The notes: generated by a model not told the origin, from the sequence alone. 64,000 nucleotides of DNA from Cyanobium sp. FGCU52 (GCA_024958715.1 JANWUS010000041.1:34542-98541), one strand, 5' to 3'; positions 47,467 to 60,298 are shown, counted from the first letter of the stretch. Numbers and translations are program-made.

Positions 47467-50400
47467 TCAGACCGCGCCGCGGGGTGAAGGCGTGAGACCG
47501 GCGTTGCCGCCATAGAGGGCAGCGGTGCGGTTCACGGTGGTGAGGGGGATGCCGTCGGTGGTGGCCATGCCCCGCAGGTACGGCACCGTGTCCTGGCCGA
47601 AGGCGTGGGCGTACTCGCTTCCCCGCAGCAGGTCGCGCAGGGCGGCGGTCTGGCCGGCGCTGGTACGGATCGCCAGGAAGCGACTGGCCTCGGCGGGCTG
47701 GGCCGCCCGGCCCAGCAGCGCCATATAAGCGGCGGCGGCGACCTTCAGGGGGGCGAGCCGGTTGAGCTTCTGCTGGAACAGGTCGCTGGTGGCCAGGGAT
47801 TCCACGAACTCGGCCACCGAGAGCTGGCGATCGCGCAGCTGGGATTCGGTGTCCTTGAGCCGCTCGGCCGCATAGGGCACCCGACCCAGCAACTGGCGGT
47901 AGCTGGCTTCGATGACCTCGCGAACCTGGGATTCGCCGGAGGCCGCCAGCAGGCGCACGGGCCGGCCGAGGCTGCGGCGGCGGGCGAAGCCCTGGGGAGC
48001 GGCGCCGCGCAGGGCTTTCTCCATGGCCCCATCAGGGGCCTGGGCCGGGGCGGCTCCATAGCCTCCGCCCTGGGACGCTCGCCAGTTGGAGACGGAGGCG
48101 GCGGCAGCCGCTCCGGGTGCCGTGGCCGTGCCGGGAACGGCGGTGCGGGGCACACCCCCACCGAAGGCGCTAGGGGCTCCACCGGGCACCGGACGCCAGG
48201 TGCGGGCCGGGGGCGGAGCGGTGCGGATGCTGTCCGGACCCTCCGCCAGGCTGCGGCTGGCGGCCAGGGTTTCGCCACCGGCGATCTGGGCGCTCCAGCC
48301 TCCCCGCACCACGGGGCGCGGAGCCGGCAGGTTGCGCGGGGTGATGTCACCCACGGTGCGCAGGGTGGGCGCCGGGGCGACATCCGGGCGCTTGACCGGG
48401 GTGAGGTCGGCGTAGGCGCTGGCGTCGAAGGCCCGCTTCAGGGCGGTGACGCGCCGGGCGTTGCGATCGGCCGAGGTGATGAAGCGCTCGTAGGGGACGG
48501 TGTCCTCGCCGAAGGCTTCGTTGTATTCGGCGCTGTCGAGGATCGCATCGACGACGCCGTAGAAACCCTTGCGGGCGGCGGTGTCGAAGTAGGCATCGAT
48601 TTCCCAGCGGCCGAAGGTGGGACGGCCCAGCAGGCGACGGTGGATGATCTCGATCGCCTTGCAGATGTAGAGGCCGTCCCAGTAGCGGCGGCGGAAGGCG
48701 TTGGAGCGGGCCACCTGGCGGATGAACTCGCGCAGGCTGATGTCGCCGTTCTCGAGCTTGATCTCCTCGACGGTGTTGCGCTCACCGGCGTAGCCGGCGT
48801 TGCCGAGCACCTGCACGTAGACGGCGCGGATCACCGCCTGGGTGCTGGATTCGGTGCCGCGCAGGCTCGGCTGGCCGCTGCGCCGGGGCACCGAGTTGCC
48901 GCCGGTGGCGATCTGCACCAGCCGGTGCACCTTCGGCCCGACGCGGCGGGGGGTGGCCTTGCGGAACTGCGGGCTGGCCATCTGACCCGGCTGGGCCATG
49001 CCGTTGCCGATCAGGATCCGGCGGGTGTCGTAGCGCGACGGCACCGGACGCGTGGCCACGTTGGCGGTGCCGGACGGGAAGATCGCGCCGTAGTTCAGGC
49101 CCAGGGGATCGTTGCCGCCGCCGTAGGGGTGCTGATCCGGGAAGGGCTGGCGGTAGGCGGCGTAGAGGGTGATGTACTGGGGCGCCCCTTCGAAGGGAGC
49201 GCTGAAGCGGAACAGCTTGCGGTTCGAGCCCCAGCCGGCGCTCTCCTGGGCTTCCTCGCCGAGTTCGCGGAGATAGGGCACCGTTTCTTCACCGAAGACC
49301 CGGGCGTACTCCATGCTGTTGACCAGGGCATCCACCAGCGCGGCCTGGCCCTTGCGGCTCACGATCGCGAAGTAGGTGCGGAACTCCTCGATCGAGCTCA
49401 CGCCCCGACCGAGGAAGTGCCGGAACGCCAGCTCCACCACCCGGCTGTCGCAGAAGCGGCTGAAGAACTGACGGCGGTACTCCTGGCTGCGCCCCAGGGC
49501 GCGGATGAACTCGCGCATCGAGATCTGGCCCTGGCGCACCTGGGTGGCCTCCACCGGGCAGACCACCTGGGAGTAACCCTTGACGATGTCGCGCTCGAAC
49601 ACCTGGCGATAGGCCGCGCGCACAACCTCGGCCTTCTCACGGCCGGAGAGGCCCGGCTTCATCACGAAGCGCTGGCGGCCCTCGGCGGAGAGGGCGTAGA
49701 TGGCGGGGAGCTGCAGGCCCTGGTTCACCGGGCTGCCGAGCCGCTGGCGGCTGGAGGGCGTGGGCACCTCCAGCTCCTTGAGCAGCACGTTGAAGCAGTC
49801 GATCACCAGCTGGCGGGCCTCGGGCTCATCCCGGAACAGGCCGGCGGCGGCGGCCCGCATCTCCTGCAGGGCCACGTTGGTGGCGGCCAGGGAGCAGGCC
49901 TTCTCCAGCACGTCGCGCAGACCGCGGGTGTTGACCGCGAGGATGCTGGGATCGCCCGCCACGATCGCGTAGCCGACGTAGCGCAGGAACCAGGCCAGGT
50001 CGCGGATCGACTTCTTCATCCGCTCGGTGCCATAGCGGCCCACCGAGATCGGCGCGAAGCCGGTGGGCAGCACCACGCGCACGTCGGCATCGCCGCCCGC
50101 TCCCTCCAGGAGCCGGGTGAGCACGTTGCCGCGGCTGGCGGTGGCGCCGGCGAAGGTCTGCACCGACCGCTGGAAGGCGGCCTGGTCGGCGGCCAGGGGG
50201 GCGGAGCCCGCCTCCGTGCCGATCGGACTGTCGAGATAGGAGAGCGGCGTGCCGCCCGCGAAGATGCGGTTGGCGGCCTTGGCCACGATCGCGGCGGCGT
50301 TGTCGGACAGCCTGCGCGCAGCTTCCACGCGGATGCGGCCGCTCTGGAAGAAGGTGGTCAGCAGGTCGAGCTCGCCGCCGTCGGGGAAGCGGTCCTGCTG

Positions 50401-50487
50401 CTCCGCCTGACGGACGCTGGAGAGCGGCAGGGTGTCGTAGAGCTGGGGAGTGACCCTGGTGCTGCCGCTGCTGGCGGTCACGGTCAT
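47467..50487 (-). CDS. apcE: Phycobilisome core-membrane linker ApcE (LCM)
   Basis: A 1006-residue protein that anchors the phycobilisome to the thylakoid. Residues ~20-240 form the phycobiliprotein-like domain with its inserted loop; C198 (LEKACSLAATNVALQEM) is the likely bilin site. Three linker repeats follow: about 280-405 (VVRAAYRQVFERDIVKGY), 555-680 (AVIRAVYVQVLGNAGYAG) and 850-970 (VREVIEASYRQLLGR). Three repeats predict a tricylindrical core. Between repeats two and three is a long Pro/Ala/Arg-rich spacer. Start at ATG 50487; the frame extends upstream without homology. Confidence 0.96.
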   Translation of the reverse strand: MTVTASSGSTRVTPQLYDTLPLSSVRQAEQQDRFPDGGELDLLTTFFQSGRIRVEAARRLSDNAAAIVAKAANRIFAGGTPLSYLDSPIGTEAGSAPLAADQAAFQRSVQTFAGATASRGNVLTRLLEGAGGDADVRVVLPTGFAPISVGRYGTERMKKSIRDLAWFLRYVGYAIVAGDPSILAVNTRGLRDVLEKACSLAATNVALQEMRAAAAGLFRDEPEARQLVIDCFNVLLKELEVPTPSSRQRLGSPVNQGLQLPAIYALSAEGRQRFVMKPGLSGREKAEVVRAAYRQVFERDIVKGYSQVVCPVEATQVRQGQISMREFIRALGRSQEYRRQFFSRFCDSRVVELAFRHFLGRGVSSIEEFRTYFAIVSRKGQAALVDALVNSMEYARVFGEETVPYLRELGEEAQESAGWGSNRKLFRFSAPFEGAPQYITLYAAYRQPFPDQHPYGGGNDPLGLNYGAIFPSGTANVATRPVPSRYDTRRILIGNGMAQPGQMASPQFRKATPRRVGPKVHRLVQIATGGNSVPRRSGQPSLRGTESSTQAVIRAVYVQVLGNAGYAGERNTVEEIKLENGDISLREFIRQVARSNAFRRRYWDGLYICKAIEIIHRRLLGRPTFGRWEIDAYFDTAARKGFYGVVDAILDSAEYNEAFGEDTVPYERFITSADRNARRVTALKRAFDASAYADLTPVKRPDVAPAPTLRTVGDITPRNLPAPRPVVRGGWSAQIAGGETLAASRSLAEGPDSIRTAPPPARTWRPVPGGAPSAFGGGVPRTAVPGTATAPGAAAAASVSNWRASQGGGYGAAPAQAPDGAMEKALRGAAPQGFARRRSLGRPVRLLAASGESQVREVIEASYRQLLGRVPYAAERLKDTESQLRDRQLSVAEFVESLATSDLFQQKLNRLAPLKVAAAAYMALLGRAAQPAEASRFLAIRTSAGQTAALRDLLRGSEYAHAFGQDTVPYLRGMATTDGIPLTTVNRTAALYGGNAGLTPSPRGAV

Positions 50488-50641
50488 GAACGAGAGCGCT
50501 CCGGGCTCCGGCACGTTACGGCTGGCCCTCGGACCCTCCGGCCGGCCATGAACAAATGTTTGCAGCCCTGGCGCGGCACCCGTTCCCCGGGGGCGGGGCG
50601 CCGTGGAATGCTCGCCACGCCGCCCACGCCTGCCCCTGCCG

Positions 50642-51874
50642 ATGCCCGCCGCCCCGGATGCCGCCACCCCCGTAGTGAGCGCCTTCTACGACCGCTTCCC
50701 CTACCCCGGCGATCCCCTGCAGGACGGCCCACCGCCGGGATACAACTGGCGCTGGTGCGTGGACAGCGCCCGCGCCTTCGTGCGCGGCAGCCTGCCGCCG
50801 GCCGCGCGCACCTGGCGCATCCTCGATGCCGGCTGCGGCACCGGGGTCAGCACCGATTACCTCTGCCATCTCAATCCCGGCAGCCAGGTGCGGGCGGTGG
50901 ACATCAGCGCCGGCGCCGTTGAGGTGGCCCGCGAGCGCACCCGCCGCTCCGGCGCCGCGGCGCAGGTGGCCGAGCTCGCCATCGAGCAGCGGAGCCTGCT
51001 GGATCTGGCCGGGGACGGCGCGTTCGACTACATCAATTCGGTGGGCGTGCTCCACCATCTCGACCAGCCGGAACGGGGGCTGGCGGCCCTGGCCGAGCGG
51101 CTCGCCCCGGGGGGCGTCCTGCACCTGTTCCTGTACGCCGATGGCGGCCGCTGGGAGATCCATCGCACCCAGCGGGCCCTAACCCTGATGGGGGTGGGCA
51201 CCAGCGAGGAGGGCCTGCGGCTGGGCCGGCGGCTGTTCAGCGATCTGCCCGAGACCAACCGGCTGCGCCGCCACCACGAGCAGCGCTGGGCGCTGGACAC
51301 GGCGGCGGACGCCAACTTCGCCGACATGTATCTCCACCCGCAGGAGACCAGCTACGACCTGGAGCGCCTGTTCCGCTTCGTGGCCACCACCGACCTGACG
51401 TTCGGCGGCTTCTCCAACCCCGAGGTCTGGGACCCGGGCCGCCTGCTCCAGGGCGAACTGCTGGAGCGGGCCCGTGCTCTGCCGCCGCGGGCTCAGTGGG
51501 AGCTGGTGGAGGCCCTCGACCCCGACATCAGCCACTTCGAGTTCTTCCTGGTGCGTGGTGAGCTGCCGCCCGAGGAGCGACGCGATCCGCGGCGCTGGAG
51601 CGACGAGGCCCTGCTGGCGGCGGGCGGCGAGCGCAACCGTTGCCTCTGGGGCTGGCCCTCCACCTCCCTGCTGGGCCCGGACCTGCAGCCCCTGACGATC
51701 GAGGCGGACGACCTCACCCTGCTCGAGGCTCTCGATCGGGCTTCGGCCGGGACCCGCCTGGTGGATCTTCCCCTGGCGATGGCGGCCCCGGAGCGTGCCC
51801 TGCGGGCGCGGCGGCTGGCCGGAGAGCGCCTGCTCCTGCTGGTGGATGCGGGCTCGTCCGTCATGGACCCGTAA
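50642..51874 (+). CDS. SAM-dependent methyltransferase, divergent from apcE
   Basis: A 410-residue protein with an N-terminal PYPG element (VVSAFYDRFPYPGDPLQDGP), SAM-binding loop ILDAGCGTGVSTDYL and motif IV SVGVLHHLDQPERGL. The C-terminal ~200 residues are a cyanobacterial extension of unknown role. Substrate unknown. It lies between apcE and the atp operon. Confidence 0.85.
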   Translation: MPAAPDAATPVVSAFYDRFPYPGDPLQDGPPPGYNWRWCVDSARAFVRGSLPPAARTWRILDAGCGTGVSTDYLCHLNPGSQVRAVDISAGAVEVARERTRRSGAAAQVAELAIEQRSLLDLAGDGAFDYINSVGVLHHLDQPERGLAALAERLAPGGVLHLFLYADGGRWEIHRTQRALTLMGVGTSEEGLRLGRRLFSDLPETNRLRRHHEQRWALDTAADANFADMYLHPQETSYDLERLFRFVATTDLTFGGFSNPEVWDPGRLLQGELLERARALPPRAQWELVEALDPDISHFEFFLVRGELPPEERRDPRRWSDEALLAAGGERNRCLWGWPSTSLLGPDLQPLTIEADDLTLLEALDRASAGTRLVDLPLAMAAPERALRARRLAGERLLLLVDAGSSVMDP

Positions 51875-51968
51875 CGCTGCGTGATAATGTCCCTGCGCCC
51901 AGTCGGACCCTCGACGGTTGCCGGTTTCGCAGTCCACTTCGCCGACGATCGGCTCCCCTTTGGGACCC

Positions 51969-52385
51969 GTGGACGGTGAGACACCTGCGAGTGACGCCGC
52001 CGTCGTCTCCCTGCCTTCCACCCCATCGGCCCCATCGGCCAGTGATGGGATGGAGGAGTACCGGCGGCTCCAGCGACGTCTGCTCCTGGCCACCCTGCTG
52101 GCCACCGCCCTGGCGGTGCCGCTCACGGCCTGGCTGTTCGGACTGTCCACAGCTGCCAGCCTGCTGATCGGTGCCCTCGGCGGGCTCCTTTATCTGAGGC
52201 TTCTCTCCCGCAGCGTCTCCCGTCTCGGCGGGGATCAGCGTTCCGTGGGCAAGGTCCAGCTTCTGGTGCCCCTGGTTCTGTTCCTGGCGGCGGCCAAGCT
52301 GCCCCAGCTCCAGATCCTCCCCACCATCGTGGGCTTCCTTCTCTACAAGCCGGCCCTGATCGCTCAGGCCCTGCTCGACGCCTGA
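51969..52385 (+). CDS. atpI: ATP synthase protein I (AtpI)
   Basis: A 138-residue small membrane protein with a flexible N-terminus and helices LLATLLATALAVPLTAWLFG, SLLIGALGGLLYLRLL and LQILPTIVGFLLYKPAL. AtpI assists assembly of the c-ring. First gene of the operon. Start is uncertain: GTG at 51969, TTG at 51918 and ATG at 52050 are all in frame. GTG 51969 gives the usual length. Confidence 0.85.
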   Translation: MDGETPASDAAVVSLPSTPSAPSASDGMEEYRRLQRRLLLATLLATALAVPLTAWLFGLSTAASLLIGALGGLLYLRLLSRSVSRLGGDQRSVGKVQLLVPLVLFLAAAKLPQLQILPTIVGFLLYKPALIAQALLDA

Positions 52386-52442
52386 CTCCGCTTCCGTACC
52401 GCCGCTCCGCGGCCTCGACGTTCCGCCAGGACATTCCCCCCG

Positions 52443-53571
<1,129 letters not shown>

Positions 53572-53707
53572 GCGCCCGGTGGTCCAGGAGGTGAGGGGGC
53601 GCTCCGGCGCCCTCCCATCCCTCCGGACCCCCTGAAGCTTCCGAGGTTCCGGCGCTGACGCCCGTTCCTCCCACCCCCTTCACTGCCTTCCGCCGCTCCT
53701 CCGCCCC

Positions 53708-54193
53708 ATGACCAGCTGGCTTCTGCTTGCCGAGGCAGGCGCGTCCGCCGCAGGGACGCCCGAGGGAGGTCTGTTCGACCTCGATGCCACCCTGCCCCTG
53801 ATGGCGCTGCAGGTGGTGATCCTCACCTTCATTCTCAATGCCCTCTTCTTCCGTCCCGTAGGCAAGGCCGTCGAGGACCGTGAGGGCTACATCTCCACTA
53901 GCCGCGCCGAAGCCAAGGAGAAGCTGGCCCAGGCCGAGCGCCTCGAGACCGACCTCAAGGCCCAGCTCAAGGAGGCCCGCCTCGAGTCCCAGCGGCTGAT
54001 CGTCGAGGCCGAGCAGGAGGTCGACCGTCTCTATCGGGCCGCCCTCGCCGAGGCCACCGCCGAGGCCAACGCCTCCAGGGAGAGCGCCCGTCGTCAGATC
54101 GACGCCGAGCGCAACACGGCACTCACCCAGCTGGTCAAGGATGCCGATGACCTCGGCGAGCTGATCGTTTCCCGACTCCTGGCCGCGTCATGA
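53708..54193 (+). CDS. atpF': ATP synthase subunit b'
   Basis: A 161-residue stator subunit: one membrane helix ([18 protein letters not shown]) followed by a long charged coiled coil rich in Glu/Ala/Arg. Photosynthetic bacteria and chloroplasts carry both b and b'; this is the first of the pair. Overlaps the b gene by 4 bases (ATGA). Confidence 0.95.
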   Translation: MTSWLLLAEAGASAAGTPEGGLFDLDATLPLMALQVVILTFILNALFFRPVGKAVEDREGYISTSRAEAKEKLAQAERLETDLKAQLKEARLESQRLIVEAEQEVDRLYRAALAEATAEANASRESARRQIDAERNTALTQLVKDADDLGELIVSRLLAAS

Positions 54194-54714
54194 ACCCCTT
54201 CCTCTCTCCCCTGCTGGCCAGCCACGGCAGCTTCGGGCTCAACCTCAACCCGTTCGAGACCAACATCATCAACCTGGCGATCGTGATCGCCGGTCTGGTG
54301 TGGTTCCTGCGCGGCTTCCTCGGCGGCATCCTCGAGCGCCGCCGCGAGGCGATCCTCTCCGACCTGCAGGAGGTGGAACAGCGGCTTGCCGCCGCCCGCA
54401 CCTCCCTGGCCGAAGCCCAGAAGGGTCTGGCCGAGGCCCAGCAGAAGGCCGAGCAGATCCGCATCGACGGCAAGGCCCGGGCCGAGGCCATCCATCTCGA
54501 GAGCCAGAAGCGCACCGTCGACGAGGTGGCCCGCGTCAAGCAGGGCGCCCAGTCGGATCTGGCCAACGAGGCCTCCCGGGTGAAGTCCCAGCTGCAGCGG
54601 GAAACGGCTCTCAAGGCCATCGAAAAGGCTCTCGCCGCGCTGCCCGGCAAACTCGACGACAAGGCCCAGGCCCGTCTGATCGACCAGTCCATCGCGACCC
54701 TGGGCAACAACTGA
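54190..54714 (+). CDS. atpF: ATP synthase subunit b
   Basis: A 174-residue stator subunit with a membrane helix ([20 protein letters not shown]) and a coiled coil including [20 protein letters not shown]. Forms the peripheral stalk with b' and delta. ATG overlaps the b' stop; its own stop overlaps the delta start by one base. Confidence 0.96.
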   Translation: MNPFLSPLLASHGSFGLNLNPFETNIINLAIVIAGLVWFLRGFLGGILERRREAILSDLQEVEQRLAAARTSLAEAQKGLAEAQQKAEQIRIDGKARAEAIHLESQKRTVDEVARVKQGAQSDLANEASRVKSQLQRETALKAIEKALAALPGKLDDKAQARLIDQSIATLGNN

Positions 54715-55262
54715 TGCCTCTTCTCAACGCCATCACCACCCCCTACGCCGAGGCCTTCCTTCAGGTGGTCGGCACCGACGGTTCCGCCGACGCGGTGGTT
54801 CAGGAAGCCCGCAACCTGCTGGCCCTGTGGCATGAATCGCCCGAGCTGCGGGAGGCCATGGCTTCCCCCGTCCTCGAGGTGAGCGCCAAGAAGGCCGCCC
54901 TCACCAAGCTTTTCGAGGGCAAGGTCTCCCCCTCTCTGCTCAACCTGCTCAAGCTGCTGGCCGATCGCCAGCGCATCGGCTACCTCGATGCGGTTCTCGA
55001 GCGCGTGCTCGATCTCTATCGGGAGCAGAACGACATCGCTCTGGCCACCGTCACCTCTGCCGCCGCCCTGAGCGATGAGCAGAAGCAGAGCCTCACCGAG
55101 AAGGTGAAGTCCGTGGCCGGCACCGACAAGGTGGAGATCGACACCAAGATCGATCCTTCCCTGATCGGCGGTTTCGTGCTCAAGGTGGGCTCCCGCGTCA
55201 TCGACGCCAGCCTCTCCGGTCAGGTGCGTCGCCTTGGGCTGGCGCTGGCCAAGGTGAGCTAG
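54714..55262 (+). CDS. atpH: ATP synthase subunit delta
   Basis: A 182-residue stator subunit of the OSCP/delta family. Signature elements are AITTPYAEAFLQVV at the start and DPSLIGGFVLKVGSRVIDAS near the end. It joins the peripheral stalk to alpha on top of F1. Confidence 0.97.
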   Translation: MPLLNAITTPYAEAFLQVVGTDGSADAVVQEARNLLALWHESPELREAMASPVLEVSAKKAALTKLFEGKVSPSLLNLLKLLADRQRIGYLDAVLERVLDLYREQNDIALATVTSAAALSDEQKQSLTEKVKSVAGTDKVEIDTKIDPSLIGGFVLKVGSRVIDASLSGQVRRLGLALAKVS

Positions 55263-56846
<1,584 letters not shown>

Positions 56847-56861
56847 TCGGAGCCCTATTCG

Positions 56862-57809
56862 ATGGCGAACCTCAAGGAAATCCGCGACCGGATCAGTTCG
56901 GTCAAGAACACGCGCAAGATCACTGAGGCCATGCGCCTCGTGGCGGCCGCCAAGGTGCGCCGTGCCCAGGAGCAGGTGTTGCGCAGCCGCCCCTTCGCCG
57001 ACCGGCTGGCGCGGGTGCTGCAGAACCTCCAGACCCGCATGGGGTTCGCCGGTGCCGATGCTCCCCTGCTGGCGGAGCGCGACGTGCGCAGGATCACCCT
57101 GCTCTCCGTCACCGGCGACCGGGGCCTCTGCGGCGGCTACAACTCCAACATCATCAAGCGCACCGAGCAACGCTTCGCGGAGCTCAAGGGCCAGGGTTAT
57201 GAGGTGGACATGGTGCTGATGGGCCGCAAGGCCATCACCTATTTCCAGAACCGCAACTACCCGATCCGCGCCACCTTCACCGGTCTGGAGCAGGTGCCCA
57301 CGGCCGCCGAAGCCGACAACATCGCCAGTGAAGTTCTGGCCGAGTTCCTCTCGGGCAGCACCGATCGGGTGGAGATCATCTTCACCAAGTTCATCAACCT
57401 GGTGAGCTCCCAGCCCGTGGTGCAGACCCTTCTGCCCCTCGATCCGCAGGGCATCGCCGTCTCCGACGACGAGATCTTCCGCCTGATCACCCGCGACGGT
57501 CAGCTGGGCGTGGAGGTGAGCAAGCGTGAGAACGCTTCGGCACCTCTCCCCTCCGACTTCGTGTTCGAGCAGAGCCCCGAGCAGCTGCTCAACGCCCTGC
57601 TGCCGCTCTACCTCTCCAACCAGCTGCTGCGCTCCCTCCAGGAAGCCGCCGCCAGCGAACTGGCCAGCCGGATGACGGCCATGAACAACGCCAGCGACAA
57701 CGCCAAGGCCCTCGCCAAGACGCTGACGCTGGATTACAACAAGGCCCGTCAGGCCGCCATCACCCAGGAGATCCTCGAGGTGGTGGGAGGTTCCGCCGGC
57801 ATGGGCTGA
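56862..57809 (+). CDS. atpG: ATP synthase subunit gamma
   Basis: A 315-residue rotor shaft. The N-terminus [20 protein letters not shown] and the C-terminus [14 protein letters not shown] are the gamma signatures. A ~30-residue insertion around residues 195-230 is the cyanobacterial/chloroplast insertion; the cysteines of the chloroplast redox switch are absent, as in other cyanobacteria. Last gene of the operon. Confidence 0.97.
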   Translation: MANLKEIRDRISSVKNTRKITEAMRLVAAAKVRRAQEQVLRSRPFADRLARVLQNLQTRMGFAGADAPLLAERDVRRITLLSVTGDRGLCGGYNSNIIKRTEQRFAELKGQGYEVDMVLMGRKAITYFQNRNYPIRATFTGLEQVPTAAEADNIASEVLAEFLSGSTDRVEIIFTKFINLVSSQPVVQTLLPLDPQGIAVSDDEIFRLITRDGQLGVEVSKRENASAPLPSDFVFEQSPEQLLNALLPLYLSNQLLRSLQEAAASELASRMTAMNNASDNAKALAKTLTLDYNKARQAAITQEILEVVGGSAGMG

Positions 57810-57834
57810 CGCCCCTTCCGTGCCCCTTGCACCG

Positions 57835-57874
57835 AACCCCCGGAAGCTGCCCGTCAGGGCCGCCTCCGGGGGTT
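57835..57874 (+). terminator. Hairpin after the atp operon
   Basis: AACCCCCGGA (57835-57844) and TCCGGGGGTT (57865-57874) are a perfect 10-base inverted repeat, 25 bases after the gamma stop. Probably ends the atp transcript; the downstream T run is short. Confidence 0.65.
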
Positions 57875-57932
57875 CCTGCTTGGGGCGGGTTGCCTTGCCG
57901 GGGCAGGATCGGAAGAGAGTTCCGGGGCGCCG

Positions 57933-58685
57933 ATGGCCGAGGGGGGAGGTGCCGCAGGGGCGCTGCAGATCGAGCGCCTGTTTCCGCTGGCGATCGGCCG
58001 GGCGGTGCTGCCGCCCGATCCGCTCCACACCGCCGTGCAGCTGCAGGTGATCGACGGGCTGCGGGGGGAGGCTGCCTCCAACCCCGATCCCGGCTGCGCC
58101 TGGACCGGCGACCTCAACGGGGTGTGGCAGCTGCACCGCCATCCGGCCTTCGCTCCGCTGATCGAGCGGATCGCGCAGCAGGCCTTGGCCTATCTGGAGG
58201 CCGTGGGCTTCGATCGTCAGGCGGTGGCCCTGCACCTGCAGCGCTGCTGGCCGGTGGTGACTGAGGAGGGGCAGGTGATCGGCCGCCACCATCACCCCAA
58301 CGCCCATCTCAGCGCCGTGTACTACCTGAGCGGCGATGGCAGCGGCCGCTGCGGCTGCCTGCGCTTCTGGCCGCGCGAGCATCCCAACGAGCTTGTGAGC
58401 GGCCTGGCGGTGGGGCACGGGGGGCCGATCGCCACAGGCCATCCGCTCAACGCCCCCTGGGTGGATGTGGCCCCGCGGGCGGGGCTGCTGCTGCTGTTCC
58501 CGTCCCGGATCGAGCATGCCGTGCTCGCCAACGAGGATCCCGACGACCGGCGGGTGTCGATCAGCCTCGACTTCGTGCTCACCGCCCCCGCCACAGCCGG
58601 CTCCGCTCCTCCGGAGTACCTGGCGCCCCATCCCAGCCACTGGCAGGAGCTCGGAGGGGGGACCCCACCACCGGCGAACCCGTGA
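57933..58685 (+). CDS. TIGR02466-like 2OG-Fe(II) oxygenase family protein
   Basis: A 250-residue protein with a double-stranded beta-helix pattern: the metal-region RHHHPNAHLSAVYYLSGDGS, a middle strand CLRFWP and FPSRIEHAVLAN with the second histidine, then RVSISLDF. This fits the putative 2OG-Fe(II) oxygenases of the TIGR02466 family. Substrate unknown. It lies after the atp operon terminator, so it has its own promoter. Confidence 0.75.
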   Translation: MAEGGGAAGALQIERLFPLAIGRAVLPPDPLHTAVQLQVIDGLRGEAASNPDPGCAWTGDLNGVWQLHRHPAFAPLIERIAQQALAYLEAVGFDRQAVALHLQRCWPVVTEEGQVIGRHHHPNAHLSAVYYLSGDGSGRCGCLRFWPREHPNELVSGLAVGHGGPIATGHPLNAPWVDVAPRAGLLLLFPSRIEHAVLANEDPDDRRVSISLDFVLTAPATAGSAPPEYLAPHPSHWQELGGGTPPPANP

Positions 58686-58725
58686 TCCGGGAAGATGGGG
58701 CCTCCGATGTCCCGGACCGCTGCCC

Positions 58726-59049
58726 ATGAGCGCCAGCTTCACCGTGATCGCCGAGCTCGACGGCACCAGCCATACCTTCCCCTGCGGTGAGGATCAGACC
58801 GTGCTGGCCGCCGCCGAAGCCGCCGGCGTGCCGCTGCCCAGCAGCTGCTGCTCCGGGGTGTGCACCACCTGCGCCGCCCGGCTGCTCGAGGGCAGCGTGC
58901 ACCAGCCCGATGCGATGGGTGTGAAGGCCGAGCTGCAGGAGCAGGGCTTCGCCCTGCTGTGTGTGGCCTATCCCCGCAGCGATCTGAAACTGGTGGCCGG
59001 TCAGGAGGACGCGCTCTACGAGGCCCAGTTCGGCCAGTACCAGAAGTGA
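58726..59049 (+). CDS. 2Fe-2S ferredoxin, plant type
   Basis: A 107-residue ferredoxin: CCSGVCTTC supplies three of the cluster cysteines (C-x4-C-x2-C form) and LLCVAYP the fourth. Differs from the major PetF in its spacing and basic C-terminus, so it is probably an accessory ferredoxin. Its stop overlaps the next gene by GTGA. Confidence 0.88.
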   Translation: MSASFTVIAELDGTSHTFPCGEDQTVLAAAEAAGVPLPSSCCSGVCTTCAARLLEGSVHQPDAMGVKAELQEQGFALLCVAYPRSDLKLVAGQEDALYEAQFGQYQK

Positions 59050-59237
59050 GGCTGGTGCCCCTGGAGCTCTGGCTGCCGCCGGCCCCGGGGCCGGTGCTGC
59101 CGCGGCTGCGGCGGGCGCTGGCCGAGGCGGCGGGAGTCGATGGCGAGCCGTTGCGCTGGGCGATCACCGCCGCCGATGCGGAGCGGGGCCTGCGGCTGGA
59201 GGCCGTGCTGATCGTTCCGGAGCCGGACGCCCCATGA
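59046..59237 (+). CDS. Small conserved protein coupled to ferredoxin (63 residues)
   Basis: A 63-residue protein (RLVPLELWLPPAPGPVLPRL) with a beta-alpha-beta-like pattern and ending LIVPEPDAP. Family not recognised. GTG start overlaps the ferredoxin stop, and its stop overlaps the DUF3326 start, so three proteins are translated together. Confidence 0.6.
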   Translation: MRLVPLELWLPPAPGPVLPRLRRALAEAAGVDGEPLRWAITAADAERGLRLEAVLIVPEPDAP

Positions 59238-60298
59238 GCGGGGCGGCTCCGCCCCTGCCCACCCTGCTGGTGATCCCCACCGGCGTGGGCTGTGCCGTGG
59301 GCGGTTACGCCGGTGATGCGCTGCCCGCGGCCCGGCTGCTGGCGGCCGCCAGCGGTTGCCTGATCACCCATCCGAACGTGATGAATGCGGCGTCGCTCTA
59401 CTGGAGCGACCGGCGCATCCACTACGTGGAGGGCTGGAGCCTGGATCGCTTCGCCGCCGGTGTGATCGCTCTCCGCCCGGTGCCCTCCCAGCGGGTGGGG
59501 CTGCTGCTGGACGCGGGCATCGAGCCGGAGCTGGCCCTGCGCCATCGCCAGGTGGCGGAGGCCTGCCGCGCCAGCCTGGGGCTGCCGCTCGGCCCGGTGC
59601 TGGTCACCGACGCGCCGCTCGGGGTGCGGCTGAGCAGCGGCCCCAGCGGCGCCAGCTGGGGCACGCTCGATCGGCCCGATGCGCTGCTGCGCGGCGGCGA
59701 CCGGCTGGTGGCGGCCGGTGCCACGGCGGTGGCGGTGGTGGCCCGTTTCCCCGACGATCCAGGCAGCGAGGCCCTGGCCGCCTACCGCCAGGGCGACGGG
59801 GTGGATGGGCTGGCGGGGGCGGAGGCGGTGATCAGCCATCTGCTCAGCCGCCACCTGGGGGTGCCCTGCGCCCACGCCCCGGCGCTCGAGCCCCTCCCCC
59901 TTGATCCCGCCCTCGACCCCCGCGCCGCCGCCGAGGAGCTGGGCCATACCTTCCTGCCCTGCGTGCTGGTGGGGCTGAGCCGGGCGCCCGACCTGCTGCC
60001 CGAGCCCGCCAGCCGCGGCGGCTGCCTCCAGGGCGAGGATCTGGGGGCGGTGGTGGCTCCGGCCGGCGCACTGGGAGGCGCGGCGGTGCTCGCCTGCGCC
60101 GAGCGGGGCGTGCCGCTGATCGCCGTGACGGGCAATGCCTGCGTGCTCGAGGTGCGTGCCGAGTCCCTGGGGCTCACGGTTCTCCCGGCCGCGAGCTACG
60201 GCGAGGCGGCGGGGCTGGTGCTGGCCCTGAGGGAAGGAATCGATCCGCTGAGCCTGGGCCGTCCACTGCCGGGACTGGCTCTGCCAGGGCTGGCCTGA
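59234..60298 (+). CDS. DUF3326 family protein
   Basis: A 354-residue protein matching DUF3326 (LLVIPTGVGCAVGGYAGDA; LITHPNVMNAASLYW; IAVTGNACVLEVRAESLG), a family of cyanobacteria and chloroplasts with no proven function. Position after a ferredoxin and a small coupled protein suggests a redox task, but that is only inference. Confidence 0.85.
   Translation: MSGAAPPLPTLLVIPTGVGCAVGGYAGDALPAARLLAAASGCLITHPNVMNAASLYWSDRRIHYVEGWSLDRFAAGVIALRPVPSQRVGLLLDAGIEPELALRHRQVAEACRASLGLPLGPVLVTDAPLGVRLSSGPSGASWGTLDRPDALLRGGDRLVAAGATAVAVVARFPDDPGSEALAAYRQGDGVDGLAGAEAVISHLLSRHLGVPCAHAPALEPLPLDPALDPRAAAEELGHTFLPCVLVGLSRAPDLLPEPASRGGCLQGEDLGAVVAPAGALGGAAVLACAERGVPLIAVTGNACVLEVRAESLGLTVLPAASYGEAAGLVLALREGIDPLSLGRPLPGLALPGLA

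Noticed and set aside
47605..50922. A very long open frame on the plus strand opposite apcE
   Set aside because: It is a shadow of the GC-rich coding strand: Gly/His/Gln/Ala-rich with no domain, and apcE on the other strand is certain. The same holds for long antisense frames at 18009-19787, 31041-33686 and 55287-58766.
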